The notes under the pieces: model-generated
The model's database searches: none
The model's input: the letters and a program-made list of their open reading frames with translations, nothing else
Told to the model about the DNA's origin: nothing
Assembly: GCA_046483505.1 (NCBI GenBank)
Contig: JAWODB010000134.1
Coordinates: 1 to 27,280 of the forward strand
Direction of reading: 5' to 3'
From: BS750m-G62 sp046483505
GTDB lineage: Bacteria; Planctomycetota; Phycisphaerae; FEN-1346
DNA: 27,280 nucleotides
Position numbers and translations under genes: made by a program
In this document: positions 15,534-23,020 of the stretch, piece after piece
Layout: each line of letters begins with the position of its first letter
Position numbering within the stretch: position 1 is the stretch's first letter

Positions 15534-16535
15534 ATGGGCAATTCAATCGACCGTCGTCAGTTCATGGGCCGGACCGCCGCCGCGGGCGTCGGGGCGGCCG
15601 TCCTGGGGCAGCGGGCCTTGGCGCAGGGTGGCTCGGACGGAAAGGCGCGAGTCGTCAAGGCCGTCCGTCCGAATGCCGTCAAGGACAAGAAGCCCGACCC
15701 GAAGGTGGCGCGCGAGATGGTCCACGCGGCGGTGATGAAACTCTCGGGCACGTCCAGTCCCGAGGCCGCCTGGAAGACCTACATCAAGCCCGACGACGTG
15801 GTCGGCGTGAAGATCAACTGCCTGTTCGGCGTCGGTGCCTGCACGCATCCGTGCGTGACGGCGGCGGTGGTCGAGGGCGTCCGGATGGCCGGCGTGCCCG
15901 CCGAGAAGATCATCGTCTGGGACCGCGAGGACAAGCACCTCGAAAAGAGCGGCTACAAGGTCGGCACGATCGACGGCGTCCTGTACTCGGGTGTCAACGG
16001 CGACTGGGAGGACGAGCCGAGCGATATCCACGACTGCAAGGGCCGGCTCGCGAAGATCCTGACACAGAAGATTACGGCTCTCGTGAACGTGCCGATTCTG
16101 AAGACGCACGGCCTGGCGGGCGTGACGTGCTCGCTGAAGAACCACTACGGCTCGTTTCACAACCCGAGCAGCGCCCACGGCGGCCGGGGCGGGCGAAAGG
16201 CGCACGGCGGCATGTGCGATCCGTACATCGCCGAACTCAACGCCCTGCCGGTCATCCGGGAGAAGACCCGGCTCATCGTGGTGGACGCCCTGCGGCCCGT
16301 GGCCAACGGGGGTCCTCAGGCCCGGCCGCGGTTCACGTACGACGAGAAGGCGATCATGGCCGGCCTCGACCCGGTGGCCCTGGACACGGTCGGCCTGAAG
16401 ATGCTCGACGCCTGGCGCACCAAGCGCGACTATCCGTCGCTTGAGGAGACCGGCAGCGCGGTCAGCATCACCACGGCCGCCAGGAAGGGCGTCGGCGAGG
16501 GCGACATGAGCAGGATCGAGATCGTCGAGGCGTAG
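15534..16535 (+). CDS. Tat-exported DUF362 protein
   Basis: The 333-residue product has the twin-arginine leader DRRQFMGRTAAAGVG ending near ALAQ (about residue 31), so export is predicted. The rest matches the DUF362 family: VGVKINCLFG, the NVPILKTHGLAGVTCSLKN segment, GSFHNPSS and the late GLDPVALDTVG. DUF362 proteins often accompany iron-sulfur ferredoxin domains, but none is present here; the Cys residues (81, 88 and 92 region, and 190s) are not in a ferredoxin pattern. Function is not known. An AAGGGG Shine-Dalgarno (15521-15526) precedes the ATG. It lies between the epimerase-like and PMI-like genes in one direction, so it is probably part of the same transcription unit. Confidence 0.8.
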   Translation: MGNSIDRRQFMGRTAAAGVGAAVLGQRALAQGGSDGKARVVKAVRPNAVKDKKPDPKVAREMVHAAVMKLSGTSSPEAAWKTYIKPDDVVGVKINCLFGVGACTHPCVTAAVVEGVRMAGVPAEKIIVWDREDKHLEKSGYKVGTIDGVLYSGVNGDWEDEPSDIHDCKGRLAKILTQKITALVNVPILKTHGLAGVTCSLKNHYGSFHNPSSAHGGRGGRKAHGGMCDPYIAELNALPVIREKTRLIVVDALRPVANGGPQARPRFTYDEKAIMAGLDPVALDTVGLKMLDAWRTKRDYPSLEETGSAVSITTAARKGVGEGDMSRIEIVEA

Positions 16536-16594
16536 GACGGCAGGCAACAGGGAACAGGCAACAGGGAACAGGCGAACGGCAAAACGGCAAAGGC

Positions 16595-16770
16595 GCCTCA
16601 CGCAAAGCCGCAAAGCCGCAAAGCCGCAAAGCCGCTAAGACGGCCAACAGCAACGGCGGAAAACCGGGAAAAGGCAACGGCAGTTATGTAGGTCATGGCC
16701 AAGTGCTAGTTTACGTACTCAGGTACTTAGGCACTTAGGCACTACTGTTCCTTGCGCCTTTGCGTGAGGC
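16595..16770. repeat. CACGCAAAGGC inverted-repeat element, copy C, with octamer tandem repeat
   Basis: Arms have decayed to a 13-bp perfect core (16595-16607 and 16758-16770). The left arm has expanded into four tandem CGCAAAGC octamers (16601-16632). The inner part, with CAACGGCGGAAAACCGGG and AAAGGCAACGGCA, matches copy A at 5452-5620. To the left (about 16545-16572) are tandem 14-mers of CAGGCAACAGGGAA; to the right (about 16715-16742) are short direct repeats of ACTTAGGC. Together these fill the 306-bp gap; no gene is seen. Confidence 0.75.
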
Positions 16771-16841
16771 ACGCCGTTTGCCGTGGTGTCTCGGCGTGAG
16801 GCAGCGGAGGGGGCGGGTCTAGCCAAGGAGAGGAAACGTTC

Positions 16842-18104
16842 ATGGCACCGAAAACCGTCAAGGACCTGAAGACGCTCAGCGAGAACGCGCGGCCGATGCT
16901 CGAGGCCGCCCTGGAAGCCGGCGGCGGATGCCTCCGCCTCGCACCCAACTGGGTGCCGCGCTCCTTCCTCCATCCCGGCAAGCGCCTGAAACTCCATCCG
17001 GACGACCTGTACGCCTACGGCCTGGACCGCGGCGGCATCGACGAGCGCTGGTTCGGCTCGACCACCGAGGCCGCCAACGAGGGCCGCGTGCCCGACGAGG
17101 GCCTCTCCTACGTCGTCCACGAGGGTGAGCGGGTCCTCCTGCGCGACGCCGTCGAGGAAATGGGCGCCGACATCGTAGGGCAAGCCATCTGGGAGAAGTA
17201 CAAACGCTGGCCCGTCTACTCGAAGTTCTTCGATAACATGGGCCCCATCCCGCACCACATGCACCAGAACCAGGAGCAGGGCGAACTGGTGGACCAGGAC
17301 GGGAAGCCCGAGTCGTACTACTTCCCCGCCCAGCACAACAACGTCGGCAACCACTTCCCCTACACGTTTTTCGGCCTGTGCCCGGGAACGACGAAGGCGC
17401 AGGTCCGCAAGTGCCTGGAGGATTGGAACAAGGGCGACAACGGCATCCTGGACCTGGCCCCGGCGTACCGGCTGAAGGTGGGCACGGGGTGGTTCGTCCC
17501 GCCGTGCGTCCTGCATGCCCCGGGGTCCCTCTGCACCTACGAGCCGCAGTGGGGCAGCGACGTCTTCGGCATGTACCAGAGCCTCGTCGAAGGCCGCGAG
17601 GTCCCCTGGTCGCTCCTCGTCAAGGACGTGCCGCCCGACAAGCACAACGACCTCGATTACCTCGTCGAGCAACTCGACTGGGAGCAGAACACCGACCCGA
17701 ATTTCAAGGCCAACCATTACCTGGAGCCCGTCCCGGTGGCCGACACCGCCTCCGAAGGGTACATGGACAAGTGGATCTGCTACGGCAAGGTCAACGGCTG
17801 GCAGTGCGTGACGGCCAAGGAACTGACCGTGGACCCGGGGGCGAAGGTCACGGTGCCGGACAACGGCGCCTACTGCCTCATCACGGTCGAGGGCGAGGGG
17901 CACATCAACGGGCTGCGTCTGACGTGCCCGAAACTCATCCGCTTCCACGACCTCACGGAAGACGAGGTCTTCGTGACCGAATCGGCCGCCAAGGACGGCG
18001 TGGTGTACGAGAACACGTCGGACTGCGAGCCGCTGGTCGTCCTGCGGTACTTCGGTCCCGAAGTGAACCCTGACGCCCCCGCGGTCGGCGACGCGAACGG
18101 ATAG
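16842..18104 (+). CDS. Cupin-fold protein related to class I mannose-6-phosphate isomerase
   Basis: Predicted cytoplasmic metal-dependent sugar isomerase-like protein. The 420 residues carry the PMI-type metal site in order: PIPHHMHQNQE (His139, His141), KPESYYF (Glu157) and PPCVLHAPG (His225), followed by a second cupin-like half ending near residue 400. The length fits class I PMI (about 390-420), although the segments between motifs, such as AQHNNVGNHFPYTFFGL, are distinctive and the usual catalytic Arg could not be placed. There is no signal peptide. GAGAGGA (16829-16834) serves as Shine-Dalgarno. It is placed with sugar epimerases and a Gfo/Idh/MocA dehydrogenase, which suggests isomerisation of a sugar released from the glycan, not necessarily mannose 6-phosphate. 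Confidence 0.75.
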   Translation: MAPKTVKDLKTLSENARPMLEAALEAGGGCLRLAPNWVPRSFLHPGKRLKLHPDDLYAYGLDRGGIDERWFGSTTEAANEGRVPDEGLSYVVHEGERVLLRDAVEEMGADIVGQAIWEKYKRWPVYSKFFDNMGPIPHHMHQNQEQGELVDQDGKPESYYFPAQHNNVGNHFPYTFFGLCPGTTKAQVRKCLEDWNKGDNGILDLAPAYRLKVGTGWFVPPCVLHAPGSLCTYEPQWGSDVFGMYQSLVEGREVPWSLLVKDVPPDKHNDLDYLVEQLDWEQNTDPNFKANHYLEPVPVADTASEGYMDKWICYGKVNGWQCVTAKELTVDPGAKVTVPDNGAYCLITVEGEGHINGLRLTCPKLIRFHDLTEDEVFVTESAAKDGVVYENTSDCEPLVVLRYFGPEVNPDAPAVGDANG

Positions 18105-18190
18105 GCATTCGGCAATAGATATTCGGCATTAGGCAACGGCAACAACGACAGACAACGGGCAACAGGCAACGACAACAACGGCGCCAACGG

Positions 18191-18227
18191 CAAACCACAT
18201 TTAGCCGCCGGGCTTGCCCGGCGCGTT
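18191..18227. repeat. 37-bp repeat with hairpin, copy 1
   Basis: This 37-bp sequence, which contains the hairpin CGCCGGGC-TT-GCCCGGCG, is identical to 19428-19464. Both copies lie just before a gene start and are preceded by similar CATTCGGCA and CAGGCAAC tracts. Related hairpins are at 21594-21611 and 22967-22984. Confidence 0.85.
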
Positions 18228-18318
18228 ATGTCGGCGGCGCAGCGCCAGGCCGGACGCCTCGATGTTCGGCTCGCGCCCGGAAGGCTTGAGCAGCCCAGCA
18301 CGAAAGGATATGGCGACC

Positions 18319-19368
18319 ATGAGCGATCATCCCAACACCTACCCCAAACTCCACAATGCCGCCTGGCCGGGCGTGGTCGGCAAGGGCGACGGCGGCGAGC
18401 CGCCCATCGCCCTCGACACGATGCTCGACCTGACGGCCGCCGCCGAGGTCGACGGCGTCCGGTTCGACGGCGTGGACCTCTTCCTGTTCGCCCCGCACGT
18501 GGACATCGACGCCTCCGACGACGACCTCAAGGCCCTGGCGGACAAGGTGGCCGCCAAGGACCTCGTCATCGGGTCGGTCGTGGCGCCCGTGTGGCCGCCC
18601 ACCGGCGGCGGGAGCGCCATGGGCGACGAGAGTGAGCGGAAGAAGTGGCTCGGCCAACTCGAGAAGGGCCTCCGCATCGCCACCAAACTGCGCGAACTCG
18701 GCATCCGCCCCTACGGCGTCGTGCGGATGGACTCCGCCGGCGACCCCGGCACGTGGGCCGAGGACCCGGAGGGCAACCAGCAGCGCATCGCCGAGACGTT
18801 CCGCGAAGGCGCCCGCATGGCCGAGGACCACGGCGAACGTCTCGCCGCCGAGGGCGAAATCTGCTGGGGCGGCATGCATTCCTGGAAGACGATGCTCGAC
18901 CTGCTCGAGCGGGTCGACCGGCCCGACGCCCTCGGGTTCCAGGCCGACATGGCCCACACGCTCCTGTACCTCCTGGGCTACAACGCCCCGGAAGACGCGA
19001 TCCTCGACCGCGACGCGGACCTCTCGAATCGCGACGTCATCGACTCTGGGCTCAAGACCCTGACCGACGCCCTCCGCCCGTGGACGATCGACATGCACGT
19101 CGCCCAGAACGATGCCACGGTGCACGGCTCCGGCTCGCACGACAAGACGGGGCGGCACTGCCTGCCGAACGATCCGAACGGCAAACTCGATATCTCGCAC
19201 CACGCCGGCTTCTGGATGCGCGACGACAGCGGCGAACTGACCAAGGCCTTCCAGCACGTCTGCTGGGACGGGTGCATGTTCCCCAACGAGGTCATGATGC
19301 AGCCGGAGACGTGGAACGAGATCCTGGGCGTGATGCTCGCCGTCCGCGATGCGCACGGCTGGTCGTAG
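18319..19368 (+). CDS. Sugar isomerase/epimerase-like TIM barrel (xylose isomerase-like fold)
   Basis: The 349-residue product is a cytoplasmic TIM barrel of the AP-endonuclease-2/xylose-isomerase-like class. Candidate metal ligands appear in barrel order: Glu178/Glu180 in LAAEGEICWGG, Asp210 with His213 in FQADMAH, His260 in IDMHVAQND, and a late DISHHAGFW segment with two His. No signal peptide is seen. The ATG at 18319 is preferred, because AAAGGA (18303-18308) is 10 bases upstream; an ATG at 18310 is too close to it, and an upstream ATG at 18214 falls in the repeat. It lies directly before the Gfo/Idh/MocA gene; such pairs occur in inositol, ketose and 3-keto-glycoside pathways. The reaction is not predictable from motifs alone. 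Confidence 0.78.
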   Translation: MSDHPNTYPKLHNAAWPGVVGKGDGGEPPIALDTMLDLTAAAEVDGVRFDGVDLFLFAPHVDIDASDDDLKALADKVAAKDLVIGSVVAPVWPPTGGGSAMGDESERKKWLGQLEKGLRIATKLRELGIRPYGVVRMDSAGDPGTWAEDPEGNQQRIAETFREGARMAEDHGERLAAEGEICWGGMHSWKTMLDLLERVDRPDALGFQADMAHTLLYLLGYNAPEDAILDRDADLSNRDVIDSGLKTLTDALRPWTIDMHVAQNDATVHGSGSHDKTGRHCLPNDPNGKLDISHHAGFWMRDDSGELTKAFQHVCWDGCMFPNEVMMQPETWNEILGVMLAVRDAHGWS

Positions 19369-19427
19369 AACGGCAGGCATTCGGCAATCGGCATTCGGCA
19401 GCAGTCAACAGGCAACGGCACAAATCG

Positions 19428-19464
19428 CAAACCACATTTAGCCGCCGGGCTTGCCCGGCGCGTT
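19428..19464. repeat. 37-bp repeat with hairpin, copy 2
   Basis: Identical over all 37 bases to 18191-18227 and in the same orientation. It ends 46 bases before the Gfo/Idh/MocA start codon. The preceding CATTCGGCAATCGGCATTCG tract resembles the one before copy 1. Confidence 0.85.
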
Positions 19465-19510
19465 TCTGGTCGTATCGAAACGTGAACCTCAGACAACAGG
19501 AGCACGCACA

Positions 19511-20659
19511 ATGGCCAAGCCACTCCACGTCGGCATCATCGGGTACGGGTTCATGGGGCGGACGCACGCGAACGCGTATCGCCGGGCGCCGAATTTCTTC
19601 GAACTGCCGCGCGACCCCGTCCTGAAGGTGGCGTGCGGCCTGGAGGAGGACGAGGTCAAGGCCTACGCCGATACGTGGGGCTTCGAGTCGGCCGTCACGG
19701 ACTACCGCCAGGTCCTCGACAACGACGCCATCGACGTCGTGGACATCTGCGTGCCGAACAACGTGCACGCGGAGATCGCGATCGCGGCGGCCGAGGCCGG
19801 CAAGATGATCATCTGCGAGAAGCCGCTCGCCCTCGACGCCGCCCAGGCCCGCACGATGGTCGAGGCGGTCGAGAAGGCGGGCGTGGCGAACATGGTCTCG
19901 TTCAACTATCGGCGGGTGCCGGCGGTGACGCTGGCCAAGCGGCTCATCGAGGAAGGCAAACTCGGCCGCATCTTCCATTACCGGGCCAACTTCCTCCAGG
20001 ACTGGACGATCTCGGCCGACGTGCCGCAGGGAGGCATGGCCACTTGGCGCCTCGACGTGAAGGCGGCCGGCAGCGGCGTCACGGGCGACCTCCTGGCCCA
20101 CTGCATCGACACGGCCATGTGGCACAACGGCCGCATCACCGCCGTCAACGCCATGACCGAGACGTTCATCAAGCAGCGCAAGCATGCCGAGACCGGCAAG
20201 GTGGAGGAGGTCGGCATCGACGACGCCTGCACGTTCTTCTGCCGCTTCGACAACGGGTCGCTCGGCAACTTCGAGTCCACGCGGTACGCGCGCGGCCACA
20301 AGGCGCTGTACACGTTCGAGATCAACGGCGAGGACGCCTCCATCTGGTGGAACCTGCACGACATGCAGTGGCTGTGGTACTTCGACCACCGCGACGAGGA
20401 GAAGGTGCGCGGATGGCGGAAGGTCCACATCACCGACGCCGGCGGCGACCATCCGTACATGGACCACTACTGGGTGCCGGGCCTGACGATCGGGTACGGC
20501 GAGACGTTCATCCACCAGGTGGCCGAGTTCATCGAGGCGGCCGAGCAGGGCGAGCCGTGCTCGCCGACGTTCCGCGAGGCGCTCGAGACGCAGAAGGTGT
20601 GCGACGCGGTCCTCGCCTCGGCGAAGTCCGGCACGTGGGTTGACGTGCCCGAGGAGTAA
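19511..20659 (+). CDS. Gfo/Idh/MocA-family NAD(P)-dependent oxidoreductase
   Basis: Predicted cytoplasmic sugar or polyol dehydrogenase. The 382-residue product has an N-terminal Rossmann domain with GIIGYGFMGRTH (8-19), then the family EKP motif (Glu103-Lys104-Pro105), and the DLLAH motif with Asp193 and His197; Lys104, Asp193 and His197 are the expected catalytic residues. The C-terminal alpha/beta domain follows. There is no Tat leader, unlike many members of this family in similar genomes, so it acts in the cytoplasm. ACAGGAG (19496-19502) sets the ATG at 19511. It is the last gene of the + strand group and is followed after 12 bases by a hairpin. Oxidation at a sugar C3 or of inositol are both plausible. 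Confidence 0.9.
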   Translation: MAKPLHVGIIGYGFMGRTHANAYRRAPNFFELPRDPVLKVACGLEEDEVKAYADTWGFESAVTDYRQVLDNDAIDVVDICVPNNVHAEIAIAAAEAGKMIICEKPLALDAAQARTMVEAVEKAGVANMVSFNYRRVPAVTLAKRLIEEGKLGRIFHYRANFLQDWTISADVPQGGMATWRLDVKAAGSGVTGDLLAHCIDTAMWHNGRITAVNAMTETFIKQRKHAETGKVEEVGIDDACTFFCRFDNGSLGNFESTRYARGHKALYTFEINGEDASIWWNLHDMQWLWYFDHRDEEKVRGWRKVHITDAGGDHPYMDHYWVPGLTIGYGETFIHQVAEFIEAAEQGEPCSPTFREALETQKVCDAVLASAKSGTWVDVPEE

Positions 20660-20670
20660 GAGCAGGTGTG

Positions 20671-20698
20671 GCGCGGCGGGTCTCCGCCCCCGCCGCGC
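20671..20698. repeat. CGGAGACCC-type hairpin after the dehydrogenase gene
   Basis: A perfect 10-bp stem (20671-20680 with 20689-20698) lies 12 bases after the dehydrogenase stop codon. It is a reversed copy of the dispersed hairpin family at 12850-12873 and 24362-24389. Only two T follow it, so it is not a classic intrinsic terminator, but its place suggests a 3'-end role. Confidence 0.65.
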
Positions 20699-20711
20699 TT
20701 ATGCGCCTGTA

Positions 20712-20793
20712 TTGAGCCGTCGACCGCAGGTCGACGCGACGCGCGGCGCCCGATGCGGGGCCAACGACCGGCGACGTGCCGTCGCCGGCTCAA
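20712..20793. repeat. TTGAGCCG two-hairpin palindromic element, copy 3
   Basis: Same orientation as copy 2. The two stems are again identical (CGTCGACC/GGTCGACG, loop GCA; CCGGCGACG/CGTCGCCGG, loop TGC), while the middle 25-30 bases differ. It lies 53 bases after the dehydrogenase stop codon. Confidence 0.85.
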
Positions 20794-20846
20794 CGAGCGC
20801 TCAAGAACGCGCGACGCCGGGTCCTCGGCGCCGCGCAGAACACTCA

Positions 20847-20878
20847 GGGCCCGGTGGGGACGGAGACCCACCGCGCCC
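20847..20878. repeat. CGGAGACCC-type hairpin after the tetraheme gene
   Basis: A 12-bp stem with one mismatch (20847-20858 with 20867-20878) surrounds a GACGGAGA loop. It lies just beyond the - strand stop of the tetraheme gene, between convergent genes. Confidence 0.55.
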
Positions 20879-20903
20879 TTCTGTTACCCGTATCGAAGCG
20901 GCG

Positions 20904-21554
20904 TTACTTCTCCGCCTCGCCCATCCACCCGCCTTTGATGAGTTCGCCCGTCTTGCGGTTCCACCGCACGTCGCGCGTGACGATCCGGTGCTTGCCGTGG
21001 CAGTCCGTGCACACCTTCTTCATCTTCCCGTCTTTCGGGGCGAAGATGTCCACGTGATGGTCTTTGCGGGAAAGTTTGTCGGCCGGGTGGCATTTCATGC
21101 ACGAGTCGATGATGGCGTCGCGGGGGTACATGATGTCGGGCGGCGTGATGTTGTTCTCGTCGGAGCAGTGGGCGTTCGACGGGCCGTGGCACTTCTCGCA
21201 TCCCACGCCGTGGGCCGCATGGACGACGGAGAGTTCCTCATTCCGGAAGTTACCGTGACACACGAGGCACCGCGAGTTGTCGACGCGCTCGTCGGGGTCG
21301 GCGTCGGCGACGGCCTCGGGCGGGTCGTCGTCGACGCCGAGGAGGGCGGCCGCCTCGGCGCTGTCCAGGCGGAGCGGTTCCCCGCCGCCGCTGGCCGGCG
21401 TGCTGTCCGGGTTCGTCTTCGCCGTGCCCGACCCGGGATTCGTGCCGGAGGCGTCGACGGTCACGGCCGGGTTGTCCTCGGTGGCCGAACCCTGGCATCC
21501 CGCCACGAGGGCGGCCGCGAGCGTCATCGCGATGATCGTGTGCATGTGGCGCAT
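20904..21554 (-). CDS. Tetraheme c-type cytochrome lipoprotein
   Basis: The 216-residue product has a lipoprotein signal (MTLAAALVAGC, Cys20), a low-complexity Gly/Thr/Pro/Asp linker (about 21-92) and four CXXCH heme sites: CLVCH (96-100), CEKCH (119-123), CMKCH (152-156) and CTDCH (182-186). Spare His residues (for example in VVHAAHG and KDHHVD) could be distal ligands, as in bis-His cytochromes. It should carry electrons at the outer face of a membrane; the partner is not in the window. Three ATGs stand in a row; the third (21554) is chosen, because AAGGA (21561-21565) is then 6 bases away. A tetraheme cytochrome among sugar genes is unusual. Confidence 0.85.
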   Translation of the reverse strand: MRHMHTIIAMTLAAALVAGCQGSATEDNPAVTVDASGTNPGSGTAKTNPDSTPASGGGEPLRLDSAEAAALLGVDDDPPEAVADADPDERVDNSRCLVCHGNFRNEELSVVHAAHGVGCEKCHGPSNAHCSDENNITPPDIMYPRDAIIDSCMKCHPADKLSRKDHHVDIFAPKDGKMKKVCTDCHGKHRIVTRDVRWNRKTGELIKGGWMGEAEK

Positions 21555-21621
21555 CATCATTCCTTACACCGTGGGTCGGGGGTCCGACGGCCGCGCCGGG
21601 CAAGCCCGGCGGCTGAATGGC

Positions 21622-21828
21622 GCGGATTCAACGTTGAAACGCAACAGGCCCCCAAGCCCCTGGATCCCCGTCGCGTCGGCGTCGGCCTCACCCCGCGGCC
21701 CGAAGGGCTCCGGGCCGACGCCGAGGCGGCGGGGCGAAAGGGGGCCCCGGCAGCCTCGGAGCCGAGGCAGAGGCCCTCAAACGCCTGAAGGCGTCGTTTG
21801 GGATGTTGCGTTTCAAAGTTGAATCCGC
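21622..21828. repeat. Inverted-repeat element, copy 2 of the shared 120-bp core family
   Basis: Terminal inverted repeats of 24 bp (21622-21645 and 21805-21828, one mismatch) enclose a core (about 21657-21775) that matches 190-310. An extra small hairpin with ACGCCT-GA-AGGCGT lies near the right end. The outer repeats differ from those of copy 1 apart from the shared TTCAACG. A separate hairpin (21594-21611) of the CGCCGGGC type lies just to the left. The whole 21555-21878 gap has no gene; its right end carries two CCTAATGCCGAGTG units. Confidence 0.78.
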
Positions 21829-21878
21829 AGGCCTTTGCCGTTACCTAATGCCGAGTGCCTAATGCCGAGTGCCTGCCG

Positions 21879-22934
21879 TTACACGTATTCCCAGTCCCGG
21901 AGCCACTCGTAGCCGCGGGGCAGGTTGGCCCAGGCCTCGTCCATCAGGCGGTCGACCTCGGCTTTCTCCTCTTTCGGCATATCCAGCGTCCGGTACTCGG
22001 TGACGGCCTTGGCGACGTTGTCCACCTGGTGCGGGCTGATGAGGCCCGGAATCGGCGCCGTAATCTCGTTATTCACCAGGATATACCGGAGGACGAGGCG
22101 GGCCCGCCGGTCGTCCTCCTCGGCGTGCGGGTTGTCCGGGGCGGAGTTGCCCTTGAAGATCGAGTTCGACGCGAACGGCTTGATGCCGAAGGTGCCCACG
22201 TCGCACTTCCTGACGGCCTCCAGGAGGCTCTCCTTCGATCCCGTCGGTCCGTCGCCGTGCGGTATCCGCTTCGTCTTGGCGGTGTACGGGAACAGGATGA
22301 CCTCGATCTGGGGGAACTGCTCGATCATCATCTTGGCCCACCGGCGGTCGTGGGTGGAAATGCCGATGTGGCGGGCCTTGCCCTGCTTCTTGGCCTTCTC
22401 CAGGGCGGCCACGATCTCGCACGAGGTGTTGAAGGTGTGCCGGCCGCCGGGCTCGAAGCAGGTGATCCGCCAGAGGTCGGTGTACTCCTCGCCGGCCATG
22501 CCGAGCAGGCTCTCGAAACTCTCCATGAGTTTGTCGGCGGTTCGGTACTCCGCGTTCCGGACCTCGCGCGCGCAGTAGGAGAGGGCCATGTACATTTGGT
22601 CGCGCCGGCCCTTGAGGGCCTTCGAGTAGGCGAGGACCTCGGGCCGGCAGCAGGCGTCCACGTAGTTGATGCCGCGCTCCAGGCACCGCGTGACGACGTC
22701 CCGCCGGTTCTTGTCGAAGTCCTGGTCCATCACGTTCACGCGCTTCCAGTGGCCGCCCAGGCACACCGCCGAGACCATAAGGTCGGTCTTGCCGAGCCGG
22801 CGGTAGACCATGTCGGGGTTGTGACCCAGGATTTTGGACGTGTCGGCGGCCCGTGCGGCGGCGGCCGTGGCGGCCACGCCGGCCGCGGCGGCGGCCCGGT
22901 GGAACTGGCGGCGGGTCAGTTTCGAGTCGGACAT
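21879..22934 (-). CDS. Tat-exported aldo/keto-reductase-like protein lacking the catalytic tetrad (paralogue 2)
   Basis: The 351-residue product begins with the twin-arginine leader LTRRQFHRAAAAAGVAATAA, so export is predicted. The rest is an aldo/keto reductase barrel: RRLGKTDLMVSAVCLGG, GINYVDACCRPE, YTDLWRIT, GKARHIGISTHD, GIKPFASN and the cofactor-side segment PIPGLISPHQVDN. Of the Asp-Tyr-Lys-His tetrad only Asp93 remains; Pro98, Ser119 and Thr158 occupy the other positions by motif alignment. The last ten residues YEWLRDWEYV are shared with the neighbouring paralogue. The ATG at 22934 has AAGGGA (22945-22950) 10 bases upstream. It follows the paralogue by 86 bases and may be co-transcribed with it. 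Reductase activity of the usual kind is doubtful. Confidence 0.85.
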   Translation of the reverse strand: MSDSKLTRRQFHRAAAAAGVAATAAAARAADTSKILGHNPDMVYRRLGKTDLMVSAVCLGGHWKRVNVMDQDFDKNRRDVVTRCLERGINYVDACCRPEVLAYSKALKGRRDQMYMALSYCAREVRNAEYRTADKLMESFESLLGMAGEEYTDLWRITCFEPGGRHTFNTSCEIVAALEKAKKQGKARHIGISTHDRRWAKMMIEQFPQIEVILFPYTAKTKRIPHGDGPTGSKESLLEAVRKCDVGTFGIKPFASNSIFKGNSAPDNPHAEEDDRRARLVLRYILVNNEITAPIPGLISPHQVDNVAKAVTEYRTLDMPKEEKAEVDRLMDEAWANLPRGYEWLRDWEYV

Positions 22935-22988
22935 ATCCCTGCGCTCCCTTCGTCTGTTCATGAACGCGCCGGACAAGTCCGGCGGGTA

Positions 22989-22994
22989 ATTATA
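22989..22994 (-). promoter_or_regulatory. Possible -10 box before the second aldo/keto-reductase-like gene
   Basis: A perfect TATAAT on the - strand stands in a short AT-rich patch (22987-22998), unlike its GC-rich surroundings. No -35 box is recognisable 16-18 bp upstream. The hairpin 22967-22984 would lie in the leader. It could allow separate transcription of this paralogue. Confidence 0.3.
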
Positions 22995-23020
22995 TATGCC
23001 TGTTTCCTGTTGCCTTCCGT

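Noticed and set aside
16601..16632. CGCAAAGC tandem repeat as an iteron-type replication origin or binding-site array
   Set aside because: It is an expansion inside one arm of a dispersed inverted-repeat element; no replication gene or AT-rich region is nearby.
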